Assembly: GCA_903873915.1 (NCBI GenBank) | Contig: CAIQQH010000056.1 | Location: forward strand, 1-64,000 | Length of the DNA stretch: 64,000 nucleotides | From: an uncultured Flavobacteriia bacterium | Lineage (GTDB): Bacteria; Bacteroidota; Bacteroidia; Flavobacteriales_D; Crocinitomicaceae | Direction: 5' to 3' | Part shown: positions 35,352 through 45,249 of the stretch, in pieces | Position numbering within the stretch: position 1 is the stretch's first letter | Layout of the letters: each line of letters opens with the position of its first letter | Program-made: the position numbers and the translations under genes | The notes under the pieces: generated by a model | Database searches by the model: none | The model's input: only the letters and a program-made list of their open reading frames with translations | Told to the model about the DNA's origin: nothing

Positions 35352-35491
35352 GAATATGAACATTTTGTGAGGTACAAAGAAACTAAGTTTTTTTGAAGGA
35401 TTGGGGGATTTTATAATGAATTGATTGGTATCCGTTTTTCTTCGTGGAGAATAGGCTATTTTTCGGTCCGAATATTGCGTAAATTGGACCC

Positions 35492-36568
35492 GTGAAAAAT
35501 TTGTTCTTCTTCTTGTTTGCATGCGTGACTTCGGTGCATGCACAACGCGTTATTCCTTTCGTTGACTTTAATTATTACTTCCGGACCTTTGAAAATGACA
35601 ATTTTCGACAGCTCGAATTTCAGCAAATTCGAGAATATAAGGGAGGGGACGATTTTGTCGCGTACATCGATACCAAAGGAAACTTGCGCGTGTATGACGG
35701 GAAGGAGCGGAAAGACATTTCCAACATGAATGTCGTTTACAAAACGTCAGATCACTTAATGGCTTACAACATAGGTCCGACATTAAATATGTGGGACGAT
35801 GGAAAATTGCAAACCTTGACCTATTATGCGCAAGATTATGAGGTGAAGGATAGCATCATTGTATATGAAGACACCAGGTTTAAAACTGTCAGTGTTTACT
35901 GGAATAAGCAAATCTATCAGATCTATCAAATGACAGGTGAAATGGCTATGCCTGTGGCTATTGGAGACAACATTGTGGCCTTCAAAGACAATGGTAATTT
36001 TTACAAGGTGTTTTACCGGGGACAAATTTATGACCTTGGCGTTTGGAATTCGACCATCGATTTTGAGGCGGGATGTGACATGTTGTGTTTCAATGACCCA
36101 ACAACGCGCACATTCGCCTTGTTCGAAAATGGACAATTTCTCGATGTGGAGTCCTTCTACATGAAGAGGTATAAGGCTGGTCGTGGATTTTTAGTCTATG
36201 AAGACTTGAATGGAAACCTAATTCTCTATAAAAAAGGCGAAAAACAAACACTGTCGAACTTTAGTCCTTCGTTTTGGGAGGTGAAAGACGACCTTGTTGT
36301 GTGGGGAGAGAACTCGTACGTGTTTGCCTATCAAAATGACAAGAAAATTCAAGTGGCGAATTTCACCCCGAAGGATTACCTTCTGAAAAATAATGTCTTT
36401 GCCTTCAGAAACATCATGGGTGGGGCCAGTGCTTTAGTCGATGGAAAAGTCGTTGAACTCAGCAATCAGCCAAATTGCGAGTTCCAAATTTATGGAAATA
36501 GTGTGCTTGTCACGTTGTTTAATCGTTCTTACATCGTATACAACAAAGGACGTAAGTTTATTCCTTAA
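35492..36568 (+). CDS. secreted repeat protein, propeller-like, unknown
   Basis: A 358-residue protein with a GTG start at 35492 and a signal peptide (LFFFLFACVTSVHAQ). Short blocks recur about every 45-50 residues: a V/I-A-Y/F strand, an acidic turn, then a Y-x-x-G-K/Q strand (FVAYIDTKGNLRVYDGKE, IVAFKDNGNFYKVFYRGQ, FLVYEDLNGNLILYKKGE, LVVWGENSYVFAYQNDKK). This suggests a beta-propeller. No enzyme motif. It diverges from the M16 pair, 140 bases apart. Confidence 0.7.
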   Translation: MKNLFFFLFACVTSVHAQRVIPFVDFNYYFRTFENDNFRQLEFQQIREYKGGDDFVAYIDTKGNLRVYDGKERKDISNMNVVYKTSDHLMAYNIGPTLNMWDDGKLQTLTYYAQDYEVKDSIIVYEDTRFKTVSVYWNKQIYQIYQMTGEMAMPVAIGDNIVAFKDNGNFYKVFYRGQIYDLGVWNSTIDFEAGCDMLCFNDPTTRTFALFENGQFLDVESFYMKRYKAGRGFLVYEDLNGNLILYKKGEKQTLSNFSPSFWEVKDDLVVWGENSYVFAYQNDKKIQVANFTPKDYLLKNNVFAFRNIMGGASALVDGKVVELSNQPNCEFQIYGNSVLVTLFNRSYIVYNKGRKFIP

Positions 36569-36658
36569 ATTTTACCTCTTATTATTATTTATCAACGACG
36601 AAGAAAGGATGCCTTTTTTCTGTCTAAATTTGTTAATCAATCAACAACATATCACATC

Positions 36659-37309
36659 ATGAATAATTGGTTTACCGTTAAGGTGAAATACACAAAACAA
36701 TTGGAAAACGGCACGTTTAAGCGTGTGTCTGAACCGTATTTACTCGCAGCAATGACCTTTACAGATGCCGAGGCGCGCATCTATGAGGAGCTAGGCAGCG
36801 TGATCAGAGGAGAGTTTGATGTCGTAGGCATTTCACGTACAGAGATTCACGACATTTTCGCGTATGAAGATGCATACACTTGGTACAAAGCGAAGATTTC
36901 ATACGAGCGCGAAGATGGTGAAGGAGAGGATGCAAAGAAGAAAAAGATTTCTCAAAATTTCTTGGTTTCTGCACATTCAGTAAAAGATGCTTACGAACGC
37001 ATTCGCGAAAGTCTAGCCACTTTGATGATCGATTATCAAATTCCGGCGATCATTGTTTCACCAATCGTCGATATTTTCCCACCTACCGAAAATTTGGATC
37101 GCGAAATTAGCCGCACACCAATGGAAAAGGAAGAGAAAACTCCAGCACCCAAAGCAAAAGTATTCTCAGCGCCAGGATCTGACATCGACGATGAGGACGT
37201 AAGTGACGACGACGATGAAGAAGAAGTGCTCGAAGACGATGAAATTGAAGAGGGGGATGACAATGAGGACGAAAGTGTGCTCGAGGATGATTTTTCTGAC
37301 GAAGACTAA
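36659..37309 (+). CDS. DUF4494 family protein with acidic tail
   Basis: A 216-residue protein. Residues 1-145 fit DUF4494, a small Bacteroidetes family (NWFTVKVKYTKQLENGTFKRVSEPYLL, YEELGSVIRGEFDVVGISRTE, PAIIVSPIVDIFP). The last 50 residues are almost wholly Asp and Glu, a tail seen variably in the family. Function unknown. Its TAA overlaps the ATG of pdxH by one base. Confidence 0.87.
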   Translation: MNNWFTVKVKYTKQLENGTFKRVSEPYLLAAMTFTDAEARIYEELGSVIRGEFDVVGISRTEIHDIFAYEDAYTWYKAKISYEREDGEGEDAKKKKISQNFLVSAHSVKDAYERIRESLATLMIDYQIPAIIVSPIVDIFPPTENLDREISRTPMEKEEKTPAPKAKVFSAPGSDIDDEDVSDDDDEEEVLEDDEIEEGDDNEDESVLEDDFSDED

Positions 37310-37953
37310 TGGACGATATTCTTGAACAACTGAGAAACGATCATCAGGACTTTGACCGCGGAAATCTTGAAGGTTTTTTCGGTCACGAGCCATTCGACTT
37401 GTTTCAGAAGTGGTACACAGAGGCCTTTGAATCGAAACAACTCGAACCGAATGCTTTTGTGCTCTCAACGATCAATCCGGATGGAATGCCAAGTTCAAGA
37501 ATACTCTATCTAAAAGAATTACTCGATAACGCGTTTGTCTTTTATACCAATTACCAAAGCCATAAAGGACACGATTTAGCTGCAAATGGGTATGCGTCCA
37601 TGCTTTTCTTTTGGCCTGGACTTCAGCGACAACTGCGCATTGAAGGTAGGGTAGAAAAGGTGTCCGAAGAAACAAGTGATTCCTATTTTGCATCCCGTCC
37701 ACGCTCGAGTCAAATTGGTGCATGGGCTTCGCATCAATCCGCTTTGTTAAATGAAAGAAAAGAGTTGGAAGATCGTTTTGCGATGTACGACGAGAAGTTT
37801 CCCAATGAGGTTCCTCGTCCGCCACATTGGGGTGGTTACACCTTGAAGCCTAGTCTGATTGAATTTTGGCAAGGACGCCCATCGCGCCTTCATGACAGAA
37901 TCGTATACGAATGGAACGGTACAGACTGGAAACTATACCGCAAAAATCCTTAG
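37309..37953 (+). CDS. pdxH: pyridoxamine 5'-phosphate oxidase
   Basis: FMN-dependent oxidase of pyridoxine or pyridoxamine 5'-phosphate to pyridoxal phosphate. The 214 residues carry all usual stretches: PNAFVLSTINPDGMPSSRILYLK, FVFYTNYQSHKG, FWPGLQRQLRIEGRVEKV, SYFASRPRSSQIGAWAS, PPHWGGYTLKPSLIEFWQG, RLHDRIVY. Stop-start overlap with the DUF4494 gene and three bases to the following M16 gene show one operon. Confidence 0.97.
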   Translation: MDDILEQLRNDHQDFDRGNLEGFFGHEPFDLFQKWYTEAFESKQLEPNAFVLSTINPDGMPSSRILYLKELLDNAFVFYTNYQSHKGHDLAANGYASMLFFWPGLQRQLRIEGRVEKVSEETSDSYFASRPRSSQIGAWASHQSALLNERKELEDRFAMYDEKFPNEVPRPPHWGGYTLKPSLIEFWQGRPSRLHDRIVYEWNGTDWKLYRKNP

Positions 37954-37956
37954 TCG

Positions 37957-39201
37957 ATGTACGAAATCCTTCCTGAAATATTTACCCTATCAAATGGGAT
38001 GCGTGTGGTTTACCTGCATGCCAATGCACAGGTGGCGCATCTGGGAGTTACTGTTCTTGCCGGTTCACGATTTGAACAACCCCATGAGAATGGCCTCGCG
38101 CACTTTTTGGAACATTGCATTTTCAAAGGGACCTCAAACCGTAAAACTTTTCATGTATTGTCACGCCTCGATTCGGTAGGAGGAGAACTGAATGCCTACA
38201 CGGCCAAAGAGGAATTGTGTGTGTATGCTTCGTTTAGCAAAGAACATATCGTTAGGGCATCCGAATTGTTGTCGGACATCATGCTCAATTCGAATTTTCC
38301 AGATAAAGAAATCAAGAAGGAAAAGGAAATCATCATCGATGAAATCAACTCCTACCTCGATAGTCCCAGCGATAAGATCTTTGATGATTTTGAAGCCATG
38401 ATTTTCAAAGGGCATGCGCTCGGAAACAATATTCTTGGCACACGTGAAAGTGTACAGAGCTTTACCCGTGAGCACCTCATGGAATTCATGAAGCGATCGT
38501 TTACAGCTGATAATATGGTGATTTCTTTCGTTGGTGATATTTCAAAACACCGATTGGAACGTATGCTTGAATCGCATTTTGGCGCCTGTGCCTCTGGAAA
38601 ACATATGCACACACCTGAGTTGTTTGAACCTTTGCCTCCTTTTCACAAGCGATCTAAGGAAGCCAATTATCAAGTGCACGCCATCATTGGCGGAATGGCA
38701 CCTGGCTACAAGGACGATGAACGCAGAGGTATGGCCTTGCTGACAAATATCTTGGGCGGACCAGCCTTGAATTCACGCTTAAATCTTTCCATCCGCGAAA
38801 AATATGGTTATTCATACAACGTGGAAGCCGGATATACCTCCTATGCCGATACGGGCTATTGGAGCGTGTATTTTGGAACAGACCAAAAGTACGTGGACAA
38901 GTCAATGTCTTTGGTTCAAAAAGAATTGAGATTGTTGTGCGACAAAAGGTTGGGTGTGCTTCAATTGAATCAGGCCAAAGAACAACTCAAAGGCTATCTC
39001 GCACTGTCATTGGACTCCAACTCTGGGTTGATGCTCGGATTAGGAAAAAGCTTGCTACTCTTTGATCAAATAGACACCATTGCAGAAATTTGTGACGGCA
39101 TCGACGAATTGACATCTTCTCAATTGTTGGAAATTGCCAATCAGTTTTTTGCAATCGAACATTGTTCAGATTTGGTCTTCGACCTTCAGGACGGCGATTA
39201 G
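37957..39201 (+). CDS. M16-family zinc peptidase, cytoplasmic type
   Basis: A 414-residue M16 peptidase with HFLEH (GLAHFLEHCIFKGT) and the distal Glu in KEKEIIIDEINSY. No signal peptide, so unlike the other two M16 proteins in the window it should act in the cytoplasm, like the YmxG/PqqL-like processing peptidases. Both M16 domains are present. Last gene of the DUF4494-pdxH operon. Confidence 0.92.
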   Translation: MYEILPEIFTLSNGMRVVYLHANAQVAHLGVTVLAGSRFEQPHENGLAHFLEHCIFKGTSNRKTFHVLSRLDSVGGELNAYTAKEELCVYASFSKEHIVRASELLSDIMLNSNFPDKEIKKEKEIIIDEINSYLDSPSDKIFDDFEAMIFKGHALGNNILGTRESVQSFTREHLMEFMKRSFTADNMVISFVGDISKHRLERMLESHFGACASGKHMHTPELFEPLPPFHKRSKEANYQVHAIIGGMAPGYKDDERRGMALLTNILGGPALNSRLNLSIREKYGYSYNVEAGYTSYADTGYWSVYFGTDQKYVDKSMSLVQKELRLLCDKRLGVLQLNQAKEQLKGYLALSLDSNSGLMLGLGKSLLLFDQIDTIAEICDGIDELTSSQLLEIANQFFAIEHCSDLVFDLQDGD

Positions 39202-39708
39202 TTACTAATTACTAATTACGAATTAGGAATTACGAGTTACGAATTATGAATGTTTGGTGAGTTGACACTCAGCAAGAAAAAAATAAAAATCCCCTCGTGG
39301 AGGGGCAAGGGGTGGTTTATACATGCTTCCTAAGCTATAAGGCAGGTGACAATACGAGAGATATCCAAATGTCCTTTGTCTAACAGCCGAAGGTGGTCTA
39401 TTGTCTTTTAATTGCGAGTTACGAGTTACGAAGGATGAATAATTCTTTTGTGGCTTCGAGTCTGCTAGCGCACCTCAGCCCAAGTCTTAATATCTTATTG
39501 TCCTTTTTCCTTTGTCTATTGTCCATCAGCCGAAGGCGGTCCAAAACGGAGCAAAGAACATGGATTTGATTATTCCTTTAGCTTGAAATCCATTGTCCAT
39601 CAGCCGAACGCGGTCTAGGTTCTATCAGCGCAGCGGCCTATTGTCCTTCAATTGCGAATTATGAGTTTCGAAGAACGATTAAGTCCTTTGTCCTTTGTCT
39701 CTTGTCTA
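39202..39708. repeat. mosaic repeat region
   Basis: Some 500 bases without a gene, assembled from repeats: TTACGAA-type heptamers (39203-39250, 39410-39432, 39650-39675), the GTGGCT hairpin element (39450-39481), several CAGCCGAAGGCGGTC modules (about 39382, 39530, 39602) and TTGTC-type units. All recur at 56.2-58.2 kb. Confidence 0.85.
39279..39305 (-). terminator. probable terminator for the aroC side
   Basis: CCCCTC/GAGGGG with a 3-base loop (39291-39305), followed on the minus strand by a T-rich run. The adjoining GGGG blocks resemble a widespread Bacteroidetes intergenic repeat, so a repeat origin is possible. Confidence 0.5.
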
Positions 39709-40779
39709 TTAGCGAAGCTGCGTAGCTTGCTGCCGAAGCAACATGTCCAACAAAACAATCGCAGCCATGGACTCAACAATAGGCACTGCCCTTGGAACCA
39801 CGCATGCATCATGACGTCCTTTTCCTTGAACAACGCTTTCTTCGCCTGAGACTGTAATTGTTTCTTGCTTTTGGGCAATTGTCGCTACAGGTTTAAATGC
39901 CACACGAAATACAATGGGCATACCGTTCGAAATGCCTCCTTGAATTCCACCACTTAAATTTGTTCGTGTGCTGCCATCCATATTGAAAATATCGTTGTGT
40001 GCAGATCCACGCATGTCAACGGCGGAAAAACCACTGCCAAATTCAACGCCTTTTACAGCATTGATGGACAACATCGCTTTTCCCAATTCAGCATGCAACT
40101 TATCAAACACTGGCTCTCCCAATCCTTTAGGGACATTTACCACTATACACTGAATGCAGCCTCCTATTGTGTCACCTTCGCTTCGTACTTCACGAATGAG
40201 CGCTTCCATCTCGTTTGCCTTTTCTCCATCGGGACAGCGCACAGGGTTAGATTCTATGGCATCGCAATGAAAGAAAGCCGGGTCATTCAATCGAATGGAT
40301 CCAATCTGATCGACATAGGTGGAAAATTCTATGTTGAATGTGTTGAGAATTTGCTTTGCTATTGATCCCGCTACCACCCGACATGCCGTTTCACGGGCGC
40401 TTGAGCGTCCTCCTCCTCGGTAATCGCGAATGCCGTATTTTTCTTGGTAGGTATAATCTGCATGGGAGGGACGGTAAACATCCTTCATCTCTGCGTAATC
40501 TTCCGATTTGTGATCCTCATTCCGAATGATAAAACCAATAGGAGTTCCGGTCGTTTTTCCCTCAAAAAAACCGGATAAAAATTCAACCGTATCGGATTCT
40601 TTTCGCTGAGTTACGATGGCAGATTGTCCTGGTTTTCTTCGGTCGAGTTCTTCTTGAACGCGTTCAATACTGATTGTCATTCCAGAAGGCACACCATCAA
40701 TCACACCGCCAATTGCTTCGCCATGTGATTCACCAAAGGTGGTGAGTTTGAAAATCGTACCAAATGTTGATCCTGCCAT
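39709..40779 (-). CDS. aroC: chorismate synthase
   Basis: Last step of the shikimate pathway: 5-enolpyruvylshikimate 3-phosphate to chorismate, with reduced FMN. 356 residues with the family signatures [18 protein letters not shown] near 16, the RHxDY-like [27 protein letters not shown] stretch (here cited as [13 protein letters not shown]) near 125, and [15 protein letters not shown]-like [14 protein letters not shown]. The C-terminal residues and stop run into a repeat module. Confidence 0.97.
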   Translation of the reverse strand: MAGSTFGTIFKLTTFGESHGEAIGGVIDGVPSGMTISIERVQEELDRRKPGQSAIVTQRKESDTVEFLSGFFEGKTTGTPIGFIIRNEDHKSEDYAEMKDVYRPSHADYTYQEKYGIRDYRGGGRSSARETACRVVAGSIAKQILNTFNIEFSTYVDQIGSIRLNDPAFFHCDAIESNPVRCPDGEKANEMEALIREVRSEGDTIGGCIQCIVVNVPKGLGEPVFDKLHAELGKAMLSINAVKGVEFGSGFSAVDMRGSAHNDIFNMDGSTRTNLSGGIQGGISNGMPIVFRVAFKPVATIAQKQETITVSGEESVVQGKGRHDACVVPRAVPIVESMAAIVLLDMLLRQQATQLR

Positions 40780-40824
40780 GCTGCAATATTAGGCAATTCG
40801 AATGAATTGAACACATCACGCGTC

Positions 40825-40968
40825 TTACTTCACTGCTGCGGCATCGTCAATGGCACCAATCAAAACGTCGTTTTCTTGCATAAAGGCATGGTCGAGAACG
40901 GACTTGCTAAAACTATCCAGTTGCTTTAAGTTTGTCCAGTGTTGAATAAGCAATTTACCATTGACATT
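40825..40968 (-). pseudogene. possible coding remnant
   Basis: An open stretch of 47 codons (VNGKLLIQHWTNLKQL..., DHAFMQENDVLIGAIDD) ends in TAA at 40825 but begins right after a stop, with only a TTG as a start. Composition is protein-like and NGKLLIQHW recalls the last strand of SnoaL/NTF2-like proteins. It may be the tail of a decayed gene, or chance. Confidence 0.3.
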
Positions 40969-40999
40969 TTATTCAAAGCTTACCACAAATAAAAACAAC

Positions 41000-42409
41000 T
41001 TAGAGGCAAATGGCTTGTTCAGTGGCTTTCAAAATCACACGAACTTCCTCCAAGGTTGGTGCTTCGGCATAGGTGCGTAATACGGGCTCAGTTCCAGATG
41101 GACGAATCATTACCCAACGGTCATCGTCAAAGAAATACTTGAATCCATCGGTTGTTTTCAAATCACTCACCGTGTAGGGTCCAAACGACTTGTAGTTGTC
41201 TGCTTTGCAATTGGCGATGATACGCTGCTTCAATTCTTCTGTGATATGGAGGTCATTGCGTTCAAACTTGAATTCGCCAACAATCTCGTAAACTTCAGCG
41301 ATCAATTCATCCAAGGTCTTACCTGATTTCGCCATAAATTCCCAGATGATCAGTCCCATCCAAATGCCATCGCGCTCAGGAATATGTCCTTTTACAGCGA
41401 TACCACCGGATTCTTCACCACCAATCAATACATCATCTTCAACCATGATGGCTGCGATGTCTTTGAATCCAATTTTTGTGGTAATCAATTCAAATCCATA
41501 ATGGGCTGCCATGCGTTCCACACGAGGTGTTACCGAGAAGGCAATGACAACTTTACCCGTCATCTTTTTGTACTTCGCCATGTAATGGATAAGCAATAGG
41601 ATGATGTGGTGCGAATCGACAAATTCCCCCTTGCCATTGTACAGACCAATTCGATCGGCATCGCCATCCGTTGCCAAGGCGCAGTCAATGTTTCCTTTTT
41701 CTTTGATGTATGCTTCGAGTTCTTTTAGGTTCTTCGCAATCGGTTCTGGTGCCTGTCCCATGAAGGAAGGATTATAGTCGCAATGCAAGAACTGGGTATT
41801 CGGTAAAATGCGTTTTAAGGCGCGCTGACCTGCACCGTACATGGCGTCATATACGAGATTCATTCCTGAATTTTCAATGGCAGCGATGTCGAAATGTGCT
41901 TTTACATGGTCCACATAACGCGTTTCTAAATCGACAATTTCCAATTGACCAGCAGCGATCGCACTGTCCAAATCAATGGCCGAATAATCCACTGGACAAA
42001 CATCCGGAATAATGTCTTCCACCTCTTGCACATGCCAAGGCGCTAAAGGTCCTCCGAAGAATGCTTTGAGTTTAAATCCGTTGTAGGATGGTGGGTTGTG
42101 ACTTGCAGTGATAATTACCCCAATTTCGCAGTTCAGTTGATTGGCACCGAGAGAAATCATTGGCGTTGATACAAATCCTCGAGCCAATTTCACGCGAATA
42201 CCCTGTGAGAGCAAGACTTTGGACGTCGTTTCAGCAAACAATTCACCTGCAAAACGGCAGTCATGTCCGACCACCACGCATGGATTTTCGTAGCGTTTTT
42301 TCATCCATTCTCCTGTAGCGAAAGTCACACGAGCGACATTTTCAACGGTAAAATCATTCGCGATGATCGCGCGCCATCCGTCTGTTCCGAATTTGATTTT
42401 TTGTGCCAA
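41000..42409 (-). CDS. phosphohexomutase (phosphoglucomutase/phosphomannomutase)
   Basis: A 469-residue alpha-D-phosphohexomutase: start FGTDGWRAIIA, active-site Ser103 in TASHNPPSYNGFK, metal loop DGDADRIG, sugar-binding GGEESGG, and phosphate-binding RPSGTEPVLRTYAEA. It moves a phosphate between C1 and C6 of glucose or mannose; the GEESGG loop does not settle the choice. Alone in its unit, diverging from the lipoprotein gene. Confidence 0.94.
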   Translation of the reverse strand: MAQKIKFGTDGWRAIIANDFTVENVARVTFATGEWMKKRYENPCVVVGHDCRFAGELFAETTSKVLLSQGIRVKLARGFVSTPMISLGANQLNCEIGVIITASHNPPSYNGFKLKAFFGGPLAPWHVQEVEDIIPDVCPVDYSAIDLDSAIAAGQLEIVDLETRYVDHVKAHFDIAAIENSGMNLVYDAMYGAGQRALKRILPNTQFLHCDYNPSFMGQAPEPIAKNLKELEAYIKEKGNIDCALATDGDADRIGLYNGKGEFVDSHHIILLLIHYMAKYKKMTGKVVIAFSVTPRVERMAAHYGFELITTKIGFKDIAAIMVEDDVLIGGEESGGIAVKGHIPERDGIWMGLIIWEFMAKSGKTLDELIAEVYEIVGEFKFERNDLHITEELKQRIIANCKADNYKSFGPYTVSDLKTTDGFKYFFDDDRWVMIRPSGTEPVLRTYAEAPTLEEVRVILKATEQAICL

Positions 42410-42629
42410 AGTAGTTCTGTTTTATAGCGGCAAAGATAATGAAAAGTAGGTGGAATAAAAGGTGTCACTTGATTGAAATTCGGTATAGAACCAAATGGCA
42501 TTTGATCAAATTCTTTCGACATTCCGTTTTGTTGTGGATAGTAGAAGATTGACGCCAACATTCTGAAATAAAAAGCTTTACTTTTATACTCGATATTTAT
42601 TTGCAGTTCAATCATTTCATGTGCTAATT

Positions 42630-43985
42630 ATGAGACTTAATTTATTCGCATTGCTTAGGGTAATCCCAATTGGCGCATTGCTATTTAGCACCATTTCTTG
42701 TTCAAACGGCAATGCAGCGGAAAGTGAAGGTAAAGTGGCATCACCGGAAGATTCAATTCGCAAGGTGCAACTGGTTGAGGGACCAAATTTTAAGGAACTT
42801 AAGCTAGTGAAGGTGATTCAAAGTAGAACAATGGCGCCAAAAGATCCATTAGCGGTCTATGAACCAGCTGTTAATTCACCAAAGTCGGTCACCTACTCTA
42901 AAGACGGATCGAAGTTCTATGTGAACTCCCTAGAAGGATATACCACCATTGTTTTTGATTCGAAAACCTTGGAGAAATTGAAGGAAATTCGTCATGAATT
43001 CAATGAGTCAAACAATGCGTTATTCAAAGACAACGTAAACACCGCGTTTGATTATAAATTCAAGCAAGAGCGCAAGGAATACAATCACTTTTTGGGAAAG
43101 CCTGTTGAAAGTTGTTTGTCGCACAATGGAAAATACCTTTGGGTGACCTACTACCGACGTAACTGGGACCCAAAGGCAGAATCTCCATCGGCGATTGCAA
43201 TCATTGACACCGAAACAGATCAAATTGTGCGTGTCATGCCTTCAGGTCCACTACCGAAAATGATTACCTGCTCATCCGATAATAAATACATTGCTGTGAC
43301 CCATTGGGGAGACAATACGGTAGGATTGATCGATGTTTCCGGGAAAAATCCAATGGAATTCTCTTACGTGGCGCACATCGTGGTGGACAAGCGACTAGAA
43401 ATGGATTTTTCAGCCGACTCAGACCGTGATTCGGAGTGTGGAAATTGCTTGAGAGGCACCGTATTTACCCCAGATAACAGCAAACTGTTGATTGCCAAGA
43501 TGGGTGGTGAGGGAATCGCAGTGATTGACATGGAAACAAAAACATACATCGGAACAATCACAGGTGCGTATGCAAATCTACGCCATTTGGTCATCAATAA
43601 TGGATACCTGATGATGAGTTCGAATAGATTCGGGGTAGTTCAAAAAGCGAAATTGGAGGATATCTTTGCCCAAGGATTTGATGACAATTCCAAGCTTGTT
43701 TTCAAGAAATGGGAGACAGTAACGGTTGGTCCCGGAGCTCGAACCATTGACGTGACTGATGATGGCAAGTATATCTTTGCTTGCGTCAATGATGCGTACA
43801 AAGTGGTTGTGATTGATGCCTTAAGCATGACGAAAATTGCCGAGGTAGACGCCGCAAAATTCCCAGTTGGAATGGCCCTATCTCCCGATGGAAAACAGCT
43901 AGTAACAACATCTCAAGGCAAAGATTCTGTCCCGAATACAGGGAACACGGTGATGGTGTTTGAGGTGGTGTATAAAGAGAATTAA
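42630..43985 (+). CDS. beta-propeller lipoprotein (YncE/cytochrome d1-like)
   Basis: A lipoprotein of about 451 residues; ATG 42630 preferred over GTG 42621, as it fits a signal with lipobox FSTISC. The body has propeller blades with YVTN-like pattern (VTYSKDGSKFYVNSLEGYTTIVFDSKT-type, shown as KTLEKLKEI; IAIIDTETDQIVRVMP; LLIAKMGGEGIAVIDMETKTYIGTI; MALSPDGKQLVTTSQGKDS). A Cys pair (DSECGNC) sits mid-protein. Likely binding or redox partner role; function unknown. The stop lies inside a heptamer repeat. Confidence 0.8.
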   Translation: MRLNLFALLRVIPIGALLFSTISCSNGNAAESEGKVASPEDSIRKVQLVEGPNFKELKLVKVIQSRTMAPKDPLAVYEPAVNSPKSVTYSKDGSKFYVNSLEGYTTIVFDSKTLEKLKEIRHEFNESNNALFKDNVNTAFDYKFKQERKEYNHFLGKPVESCLSHNGKYLWVTYYRRNWDPKAESPSAIAIIDTETDQIVRVMPSGPLPKMITCSSDNKYIAVTHWGDNTVGLIDVSGKNPMEFSYVAHIVVDKRLEMDFSADSDRDSECGNCLRGTVFTPDNSKLLIAKMGGEGIAVIDMETKTYIGTITGAYANLRHLVINNGYLMMSSNRFGVVQKAKLEDIFAQGFDDNSKLVFKKWETVTVGPGARTIDVTDDGKYIFACVNDAYKVVVIDALSMTKIAEVDAAKFPVGMALSPDGKQLVTTSQGKDSVPNTGNTVMVFEVVYKEN

Positions 43986-44001
43986 GAATTAAGAATGAAA
44001 A

Positions 44002-44541
44002 ATGAAAGGTGCCAGATTGATTCATCCTTTAGCTAAGTACACCACGATCATTACTTTTTTCATTGCCTTTTTGATTTGCTTGGCGTTTGTTTTTACGGGG
44101 GACATGGACTATGGATTTATAGGGCTTTTCTATTTTTTCGGTGCCGGGATCATCAATCTCATCATTATGATTTTCCTTGCGGTGATTGGCGGAAAAGGCA
44201 GTGCATACATGCTGTTAAACATCCCCACAGCAATTGTTTTCTTTGCCATTGGAATCTATTTAACGAGTATCATGCGTGTGACATTCATCAATGATTCCGG
44301 TCAAGATATTCGAAACATTCACATTTCAGGTTGCGAAAAGGAACACATCGAAGCACTCGAAAATGGAGATTCGGAAACTGTATGGATTGATATTGAGCAC
44401 GATTGTCAGATTGAGATGACTTATACCACAAAAAAAGGAAAACGAAAATCAGAAGTCGTTATGAGTTATGTAACCAATGGAATGGGACAAAAATACGTGC
44501 ACCATATCGGCAAAAGTGAATACGAAAATATAAACTTCTGA
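44002..44541 (+). CDS. small membrane protein, unknown
   Basis: A 179-residue protein with three hydrophobic helices (about 14-33, 39-62, 68-92) and a soluble beta-like C-terminal half (VTFINDSGQDIRNIHISGCEKEHIEAL) predicted on one side of the membrane. No family recognised. It begins in the flank of the heptamer repeat that ends the previous gene and is one base from the YdeI-like gene. Confidence 0.7.
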   Translation: MKGARLIHPLAKYTTIITFFIAFLICLAFVFTGDMDYGFIGLFYFFGAGIINLIIMIFLAVIGGKGSAYMLLNIPTAIVFFAIGIYLTSIMRVTFINDSGQDIRNIHISGCEKEHIEALENGDSETVWIDIEHDCQIEMTYTTKKGKRKSEVVMSYVTNGMGQKYVHHIGKSEYENINF

Positions 44542-44542
44542 A

Positions 44543-45208
44543 ATGAATTTGAAAAATCCGCAGGTAGATGATTTCCTAGAAAAGGCGAAAAAGTGGCAAG
44601 CAGAAATGACCCTTCTTCGAGAGATAGTCCTTGAATGCCATTTGACGGAAGAATTCAAATGGCGCCAACCCTGTTATTCCTTTAACGGGAAGAATGTTTT
44701 GTTTGTCAGCTCCTTCAAAGATTTCAGTGTCCTTGCATTTTTCAAGGGAGCCTTGCTCGCAGACCCATCGAATGTCCTTGCTCGCTCAGGCGAAAACACA
44801 CAAGGAATGCGGATGATTCGCTTCACGAATTGCGAACAAATTCAAGCTATACGAACAGAAATTAAACAATACATCTTCGAAGCCATTGAAATCGAAAAGG
44901 CAGGGTTGAAGCTGCCAAAAACGGATGTGGCTTCACCATCTTTACCAGCTGAATTGTCAGAGGTTTTCGATCAGAATGCGGAGTTTCAACAAGCTTTTAA
45001 TAAACTCACACCCGGAAGACAGCGTGCCTATATCCTACATTTTTCATCGGCAAAGCAAGCAGAAACACGTAAGTCACGCATCGAAAAGTTAATTCCACGT
45101 ATCTTGAAAGGCAAGGGTATCGACGACTGTATCTGTGGTTTGTCGAAGCGCATGCCGTCGTGTGATGGTTCGCATAAAGCGATCGAGGATTTTAAGAAAC
45201 CTTACTAA
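44543..45208 (+). CDS. YdeI-like (DUF1801/OmdA) protein with C-terminal CDGSH motif
   Basis: A 221-residue protein: DUF1801 at about 15-115 (EEFKWRQPCYSFNGKNVLFVSSFKDFSVL-type, key part WRQPCYSF), an OmdA-like helical domain at about 125-195 (LTPGRQRAYILHFSSAKQAETRKSRIEKL-type, key part GRQRAYILHF), and a tail CICGLSKRMPSCDGSH that fits the CDGSH iron-sulfur motif C-x-C-x2-S-x3-P-x-C-D-G-S-H. If metallated it binds a 2Fe-2S cluster with three Cys and one His. Role unknown. Confidence 0.82.
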   Translation: MNLKNPQVDDFLEKAKKWQAEMTLLREIVLECHLTEEFKWRQPCYSFNGKNVLFVSSFKDFSVLAFFKGALLADPSNVLARSGENTQGMRMIRFTNCEQIQAIRTEIKQYIFEAIEIEKAGLKLPKTDVASPSLPAELSEVFDQNAEFQQAFNKLTPGRQRAYILHFSSAKQAETRKSRIEKLIPRILKGKGIDDCICGLSKRMPSCDGSHKAIEDFKKPY

Positions 45209-45249
45209 GGCTTGTTATCTTACCTTTGTCCACACTTTCAAATCTGTTC

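Noticed and set aside
37036-37263. Serine-only minus-strand frame
   Set aside because: It is the complement of the Asp/Glu-rich tail of the DUF4494 gene.
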